Origin: Methanonatronarchaeales archaeon
Lineage (GTDB): Archaea > Halobacteriota > Methanonatronarchaeia > JAANXF01
Direction of reading: 5' to 3'
Assembly (NCBI GenBank): GCA_018263395.1
Contig: JAANXF010000003.1
Location: forward strand, 1-34,025
Length of the DNA stretch: 34,025 nt
The notes beneath the pieces are model-generated. The model was not told the DNA's origin. It did no database searches and saw only the letters and a list, made by a program, of their open reading frames with translations. Made by a program: the position numbers and the translations under genes. Every line of letters begins with the position of its first letter. Positions within the stretch are counted from its first letter, which is position 1. Shown here in pieces: positions 30,100-34,025 of the stretch.

Positions 30100-30116
30100 T
30101 TAAACCCTAAAAATTT
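30100..30116 (-). promoter_or_regulatory. AT-rich promoter region of the OB-fold gene
   Basis: The minus strand reads AAATTTTTAGGGTTTAA within this region, 18-34 nt upstream of GTG 30082; either half could be the TATA box. Confidence 0.45.
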
Positions 30117-30119
30117 GTG

Positions 30120-30776
30120 CTACACGAACCTCACGCCGAGGTTGGGTCGCGAGTTCATGGACCCCAGGTTTAGCAGCAGCGGCGTCACGGACTCGGCCAG
30201 CGCGGACGCACGGAGGGAGCCACCGTCCCAGGGAGCGAGGTTGTCCATGTCCTCGACGAGGTCGAAAACGGTATTTTTGGCGTCCCCGTCGTCCCCACAG
30301 ATGACCACGTCCAGCGAGAGCTCCGCAGAGACGTCCTTCAGCCTGATCGCCGACAGCGTGTGGAAGGCGGAGATAACCGGGCACCCGTCCGGAACGGCCG
30401 ACTCCACCTCCTCGGCCGCGGACGTATCCACCTCGGCGTAGACGAACTCGTTGCCCCGCCTCTCCATAGGCACGACCGGAGAGACGACGACTTGGTCGCT
30501 CAGCGCTGGTATCACGTCGTCGAGGAGGTCGCCGAGGAACCTGTAGGGAACCGTCAGAACCACCAGTTCGCTCGAATCGACGGCCTGCCTGTTGACGGCG
30601 CCCGTCATCCCCCTCACCGGCACGCCCTCCCCGTCGAGGTGGTTCAGGTACTCCTCGGCCTTCTCCTCGGCCTTCTCCTCGAACCGGGAGCCGATGACGA
30701 TCTCGTGGCTATCGGCGAGCCTGAGCGCTATCCCCTCCCCGATGTTGCCGGTTCCCCCGGTGAGCGCTATCCGCAT
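30120..30776 (-). CDS. npdG: F420H2:NADP oxidoreductase (NADPH-dependent F420 reductase)
   Basis: The 218-residue enzyme transfers hydride between reduced F420 and NADP. It starts MRIALTGGTGNIGEGIALRL, the family's nucleotide-binding GGTGNxGxG, and has the NADP-phosphate site SRFEEKAEEKAEEY. It continues with VVLTVPYRF, VVSPVVPMERR and the C-terminal AESVTPLLLNLGSMN. This implies F420 in the organism, as in methanogens, Archaeoglobi and haloarchaea. ATG 30776 is divergent from thrS and shares an AT-rich promoter zone at about 30798. Confidence 0.94.
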   Translation of the reverse strand: MRIALTGGTGNIGEGIALRLADSHEIVIGSRFEEKAEEKAEEYLNHLDGEGVPVRGMTGAVNRQAVDSSELVVLTVPYRFLGDLLDDVIPALSDQVVVSPVVPMERRGNEFVYAEVDTSAAEEVESAVPDGCPVISAFHTLSAIRLKDVSAELSLDVVICGDDGDAKNTVFDLVEDMDNLAPWDGGSLRASALAESVTPLLLNLGSMNSRPNLGVRFV

Positions 30777-30797
30777 CTGGAGCCCTAAAGCGGCTCG

Positions 30798-30809
30798 AGT
30801 TTACTTTAG
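30798..30809. promoter_or_regulatory. shared promoter zone between npdG and thrS
   Basis: GTTTACTTTAGA contains CTAAAGTAAA on the minus strand about 22-32 nt from ATG 30776. On the plus strand it is TTTACTTTAG, about 70 nt from the thrS ATG, which would leave a UTR of about 40 nt containing the GGAGGGG ribosome site at about 30863. Confidence 0.4.
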
Positions 30810-30876
30810 AGTTCCGCACGGTGGAAATCTTCTTGTTGTCGGACCCCAATGGCAACCCGTCCCGGAGGGGTACGAA

Positions 30877-32694
30877 ATGAAGCTTCTACTGCTGCACGCC
30901 GACGAACTGGAGTACGAGGCGACGACGGAGACCCCCGTGGCCGAGGAGCTCGACGGGGTCGAGAGGACGGGAGGCATCGAGGAGGCCCTCGTCGCCTTCG
31001 TCGCCGTCGAGTCGGGCGACGAGGAGGACCCGGAGAACGTAGCGGAGGGCGGCGTGAGGGAGATCGAGAGCGTCGCCGGGGACCTGGGCGTCGATATCGT
31101 CGCGCTCTACCCGTACGCCCACCTCAGCAGCGACCTCTCCTCGCCCGAGGTCGCGATCGACGTACTCGACGAGATGGAGACGTCCCTCTCGTCCCGGTAC
31201 GGAGTCACCAGGGCGCCGTTCGGCTGGTACAAGGCGTTCCGGATAAGCGTCAAGGGGCATCCCCTGGCGGAGCTCTCGAGGGAGGTAACCCCCGTCGGGA
31301 GTGAGGAGTCCGAGGAGGCGGTCACCAGCGAGTTCTACGTCCTCGAAGGGGGCGAGAGCCTGTCGGCGGAGGAGTACGGGGCGGAGGGCGAGTTCCGCTT
31401 CCTGGTCGATCACGAGCTCGGCGTCTCGGGGGACACCGGGGAGGAGCCCCCCCACGTGGCCCTGATGAAGGAGAAGAGGATCGCGGACTACGAGCCTCTC
31501 AGCGACGCGGGCCACCTGAGGTGGTACCCCAGGGGCCGATTCATACGCGACCTGCTCAGCAGCTACGTCGACGAACTGGTCGTGGGCTACGGCGGGATGC
31601 CGGTCGAGACGCCACTCATGTACGACCTGGGAAACCGGGCTGTCCGTGAGCACGCCGCCAAGTTCGGGGAGAAACAGTACCGCTTCGAGTCGGGCAACCG
31701 GGAGATGATGCTCAGGTTCGCCCAGTGCTTCGGCATGTTCTCCATATGGCGAGACAGCCACCTCGACGCGTCACACTTCCCTGTTAAGACCTACGAGAGG
31801 GGGCAGTCCTTCCGCCGCGAGCAGCGCGGGGAGATAGTGGGCCTGAAGCGCTCCCGCTCCTTCTGGATGCCGGACCTCCACACCGCGACGCGCGACGCGG
31901 AGGAGGCGAGGCGGTGCTTCGAGGAGCAGCTCGACCTCTGCCTTTCGACCCGTGAGGCGCTCGAGACGGACTACGAGGCGGTGTTCAGGTGCACCCGGGA
32001 TTTTTACGACGAGAACGAGGGATGGGTAAAGAAGACGGCTTCAAAGGTGGGCAAACCCGTTCTGCTGGAGGTGTTGAGCGACAGGAAGCACTACTGGACC
32101 GTCAAGGCGGACCTCGCCGTAATAGACGCCCTCGGACGCCCCATCGAGAACCCGACCGTCCAGATCGACGTGGAGTCGTCCGAGCGCTTCGACATCGAGG
32201 CCTACGACGAGGGAGAACCGTTCCGGCCCGTTATCCTTCACTGTTCACCCACCGGCTCCCTCCTCCGGATGATGTGCAGCCTCCTGGAGAACGCCGCAAA
32301 GGCCGAGGAGCTCGGGGAGAAGCCGTCGTACCCGGTGTGGCTGTCCCCCACCCAGGTACGGGTCCTTCCTGTGGCGGACCGGAATCTGGAGTACGCCGAG
32401 AGGATAGTCGAGGAGGTGGAGGCGCCGGGCTTCAGGTGTGACCTCGACGACCGCTCGGGTAGCCTCGGCAGGAAGATAAGGACGGCGGAGTCCGACTGGG
32501 TCCCGTACATCTGCATAGTCGGGGACGACGAGGAGAGGGAGGGCAACCTGAGCCTCAGGATCAGGGCCACCGGGGAGGAGAGGGCCGTGAAACTCCAGGA
32601 GTTGCTCGACATTATCGAGGAGGAGACCGCCGGTCACCGAAGGCTTCCGCTCCCGCTGCCGAGAAGGCTGTCCAGGCGACCCGGCTTCGCCTAA
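30877..32694 (+). CDS. thrS: threonyl-tRNA synthetase, archaeal type with DTD-like editing domain
   Basis: The 605-residue enzyme charges tRNA-Thr. Residues 1-135 form the archaeal editing domain, related to D-aminoacyl-tRNA deacylase, which removes misacylated Ser: MKLLLLHADELEYEA, and APFGWYKAFRISVKGHPLAE. The class II catalytic domain (about 200-480) shows motif 2-like sequence FRREQRGEIVGLKRSRSFWM. It is followed by the tRNA-binding domain (about 490-590). ATG 30877 with GGAGGGG upstream is chosen; the reading frame extends further upstream only as a shadow of npdG. The TAA overlaps the stop of the convergent gene (CTAA). Confidence 0.95.
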   Translation: MKLLLLHADELEYEATTETPVAEELDGVERTGGIEEALVAFVAVESGDEEDPENVAEGGVREIESVAGDLGVDIVALYPYAHLSSDLSSPEVAIDVLDEMETSLSSRYGVTRAPFGWYKAFRISVKGHPLAELSREVTPVGSEESEEAVTSEFYVLEGGESLSAEEYGAEGEFRFLVDHELGVSGDTGEEPPHVALMKEKRIADYEPLSDAGHLRWYPRGRFIRDLLSSYVDELVVGYGGMPVETPLMYDLGNRAVREHAAKFGEKQYRFESGNREMMLRFAQCFGMFSIWRDSHLDASHFPVKTYERGQSFRREQRGEIVGLKRSRSFWMPDLHTATRDAEEARRCFEEQLDLCLSTREALETDYEAVFRCTRDFYDENEGWVKKTASKVGKPVLLEVLSDRKHYWTVKADLAVIDALGRPIENPTVQIDVESSERFDIEAYDEGEPFRPVILHCSPTGSLLRMMCSLLENAAKAEELGEKPSYPVWLSPTQVRVLPVADRNLEYAERIVEEVEAPGFRCDLDDRSGSLGRKIRTAESDWVPYICIVGDDEEREGNLSLRIRATGEERAVKLQELLDIIEEETAGHRRLPLPLPRRLSRRPGFA

Positions 32695-33647
32695 TCCTCG
32701 ACCTTATCCGGCAGCAGGAGGACGTTCTCCCGGCCCCATCGGCGCTTGACCAGTCTGCCCCCGTCCTTCAGCGAGTTGGTGACGTTGCTGACCTTGGCCT
32801 CGCTCCACCCGGTCCGCTCCACTACCTCGGCCTGACGCATGCGTCCCCCCGCCTCCCTGAGGAGCTCCATGACGCGCTCACCGTCGGGGACGGGGACCTC
32901 CTCCCTCCCGCCGCGTTCGCCGTCGAGTTCCAACGTGCTCCTCCACACGAAGAGCCACGCACCGATCCCGATGAGGACGACGGTCGCCAGGAGGGCTGCG
33001 GGAAGAAATCGGTCCCGCCAGTTCCCTGCCTCGCCGCCCGTTCCCGTGCCGGTGGAACCGGGACCGGTCGAACCGTCGAGGGCGGCCCTGACGCGGGGCT
33101 CGCCGTCTCCGAAGCTCTCCGGGCCCCTCCAGGTCACCGAGTCGCCGGAGACCTCGTCGGGCCCGGGCTCCGCCTCGACCACCTCCGCGGCCCCGGGAAG
33201 CCCTATCTCCAGCGAGTCGTCCTCCGCGAGGTAGTACCCCTCGATGGCGTCCCCCACGACCAGCTCGCCGTCCGTCTCCCCCGCGAAGCCGTGCCAGTCG
33301 AACGTGTACCTCACAACTCCCCAGCGGGTCGATAGCCCCTCGACGTCCGCCGAGGCCGTGAAGTTAGAGGCAACCATGTCTCTCCCGGTCCTGTTGCCGG
33401 CTGCAGAGACGGTGGAGAGGAGCCTCGACTCGAATCTCTGGGTGGATTCCATCTCCTCCACGTCCTCGGCGAACCTCCGGAAAGCGGCCTCCTCGTCGTC
33501 GCCGGACAGCCACTCCCGCACCTCCACGGTCCAGTGGGCGTCGCCGTCGACATCGACATCGATGCTGGTCGCAGTTGCCCCCTGAACGGTCGACGCCACG
33601 GTCGCCAGGATAAGCACGGATAAGGCGACGCTAAGGGCCCTGGGCAT
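32691..33647 (-). CDS. membrane-bound winged-helix regulator-like protein
   Basis: The 318-residue protein has a signal peptide (MPRALSVALSVLILATVAST… ending near 23). A beta-rich extracytoplasmic domain (about 25-205) starts with VDGDAHWTVEVREWL, then a Gly/Thr/Ser linker, one membrane helix (about 217-238) and a cytosolic winged helix (about 258-318). The last contains MRQAEVVERTGWSEAKVSNV and RLVKRRWGRENVLLLP. The layout matches membrane-tethered wHTH proteins common in haloarchaea, thought to pass outside signals to transcription. No protease or sensor partner is visible next to it. The start is ATG 33647 with a TATA box at 33671. Confidence 0.82.
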   Translation of the reverse strand: MPRALSVALSVLILATVASTVQGATATSIDVDVDGDAHWTVEVREWLSGDDEEAAFRRFAEDVEEMESTQRFESRLLSTVSAAGNRTGRDMVASNFTASADVEGLSTRWGVVRYTFDWHGFAGETDGELVVGDAIEGYYLAEDDSLEIGLPGAAEVVEAEPGPDEVSGDSVTWRGPESFGDGEPRVRAALDGSTGPGSTGTGTGGEAGNWRDRFLPAALLATVVLIGIGAWLFVWRSTLELDGERGGREEVPVPDGERVMELLREAGGRMRQAEVVERTGWSEAKVSNVTNSLKDGGRLVKRRWGRENVLLLPDKVED

Positions 33648-33670
33648 CCTTTAACCTTCTCTACGCCGGC

Positions 33671-33679
33671 GTTTAAATC
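33671..33679 (-). promoter_or_regulatory. TATA box for the winged-helix membrane protein
   Basis: The minus strand reads GATTTAAAC, 24-32 nt upstream of ATG 33647. Confidence 0.6.
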
Positions 33680-33687
33680 GGTTTGCA

Positions 33688-33703
33688 CCGGGCGGTCGCC
33701 CGG
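33688..33703. terminator. GC-rich stem-loop
   Basis: CCGGGCG and CGCCCGG flank a 2-nt GT, a perfect 7-bp hairpin. On the plus strand a T5 run follows at 33709-33713. It lies between the PepSY gene and the winged-helix gene and may separate their transcripts. Confidence 0.4.
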
Positions 33704-33722
33704 AACCGTTTTTCAGAATTGG

Positions 33723-33750
33723 GGGCCCCGGGGAGGAATCGACGGGGCCC
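33723..33750. terminator. stem-loop just downstream of the PepSY gene
   Basis: GGGCCCCG (33723-33730) and CGGGGCCC (33743-33750) are perfect 8-bp inverted arms with a 12-nt loop, about 15 nt after the PepSY stop on the minus strand. No oligo-T follows on that strand, so it may be an RNA 3'-end stabiliser rather than a classical terminator. Confidence 0.4.
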
Positions 33751-33764
33751 GCCATCCATCCCCC

Positions 33765-34025
33765 CTACTCGTCCCCTTCTCTATCCTCAGGCTGCCCCCC
33801 ACCGTTCTCGGGGCCCCTCGTCTCCTCCTCGAGCTCCGTCTCCTCCTCGAGCTCCACGACCTCGCCGGTGTAGGCGTCTATCCCGACCTCGGCCTTTCCT
33901 CTCCTGCTGACGAGCTTTACCTCGTACTCCCCGTCGTCCAGCTCCAGCTTTACGAGTTTCCAGTCGCCGTTCAGGGCGTCCTGAGCGATGTCGAGGACCT
34001 CCTGCGGGGTTAGCGCCGTGGCATT
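33765..34025 (-). CDS. PepSY-domain protein, partial (5' end outside window)
   Basis: The last 86 codons of a minus-strand gene are visible; the start lies beyond 34025. The sequence TALTPQEVLDIAQDALNGDW, then VKLELDDGEYEVKLVSRRGK and AEVGIDAYTGEVVE, is a PepSY domain. PepSY modules occur in secreted or membrane proteins and are thought to inhibit proteases or sense the envelope. The C-terminus is an acidic tail with an exact duplication of ELEEET-type sequence from an 18-bp tandem repeat. It ends at TAG 33765-33767. Confidence 0.82.
   Translation of the reverse strand, partial: NATALTPQEVLDIAQDALNGDWKLVKLELDDGEYEVKLVSRRGKAEVGIDAYTGEVVELEEETELEEETRGPENGGGQPEDREGDE
33819..33854. repeat. 18-bp exact tandem repeat in the PepSY gene
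   Basis: Two adjacent copies of CGTCTCCTCCTCGAGCTC (33819-33836 and 33837-33854) encode a duplicated six-residue acidic unit. It is in frame, so copy-number change would alter tail length without breaking the gene. Confidence 0.8.

Noticed and set aside
1-34025. CRISPR array, insertion sequence, integrase or rRNA genes
   Set aside because: No regularly spaced repeats, transposase or integrase motifs, or rRNA-like stretches were seen on either strand.

Overview
This 34 kb window is chromosomal DNA of a GC-rich archaeon, most likely a euryarchaeote. The evidence is a uS15-eS24-eS27-eS1 (S3Ae) ribosomal protein set, RNA polymerase subunits E' and Spt4, KEOPS subunits (Kae1-Bud32 fusion and Pcc1), a GTP-dependent dephospho-CoA kinase, a 'methanogen-type' seryl-tRNA synthetase (SerRS2), an F420H2:NADP oxidoreductase, TrpB2, a COG2403 (cyclic 2,3-diphosphoglycerate synthase-like) NTPase and a PGF-CTERM-like sorting tail. 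TATA boxes 22-32 nt upstream of start codons (largely leaderless mRNAs) are typical of archaea. Proteins are rich in Asp/Glu and Arg and poor in Lys. SerRS2 and F420 use point towards methanogens or a related uncultured lineage, possibly salt-adapted; the species cannot be named from this window.

Layout: (1) 1-470: a CAT-anticodon tRNA and a small membrane ORF interrupted by an amber codon. (2) 471-1401 (minus): FxsA and a rubredoxin/ferredoxin-thioredoxin-reductase protein. (3) 1481-4596: secreted PGF-CTERM-like protein (frameshifted), FtsX/MacB-type permease and ABC ATPase in one overlapping operon. (4) 4593-9001: a membrane protein, the COG2403 NTPase and trpB2 with a palindrome-rich leader. 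(5) 9002-13715: a distinctly AT-richer island with a PsbP-like membrane protein, two membrane-tethered CAP-domain proteins that each carry a cytosolic zinc module, and a membrane-anchored HNH nuclease between them. (6) 13725-15325: solitary HicB-like antitoxin, a UPF0175/DUF3368 toxin-antitoxin pair with an 8-bp inverted-repeat operator, and gene remnants. (7) 15326-18821: COG3199 NAD-kinase-like protein, DUF4013, MFS transporter, DUF2905. (8) 18896-24053: long information-processing operon: PIN protein, pyrophosphatase, RpoE1, Spt4, dephospho-CoA kinase, eS24, eS27, Kae1-Bud32, XTP/dITP pyrophosphatase. (9) 24116-28662: uS15, RecJ-like protein without catalytic motif, Pcc1, SerRS2, S3Ae, DUF92. 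(10) 28701-34025: DUF2095-like protein, OB-fold membrane protein, NpdG, ThrRS, membrane-bound winged-helix protein, and a PepSY protein running off the edge.

Genes in blocks 8 and 9 are packed with ATGA/GTGA/TTGA overlaps and link transcription, translation, tRNA t6A modification (Kae1-Bud32 plus Pcc1), aminoacylation, CoA synthesis and nucleotide-pool cleaning. The most unusual points are an RpoE1 subunit with a C-terminal MucR/Ros-type zinc finger, the RecJ homologue lacking its DHD motif inside a KEOPS/ribosomal operon, the CAP-HNH-CAP membrane island, two single-base frameshifts in surface-protein genes, the amber-interrupted small membrane ORF, and three convergent gene pairs whose stop codons overlap in a shared CTAR tetranucleotide.
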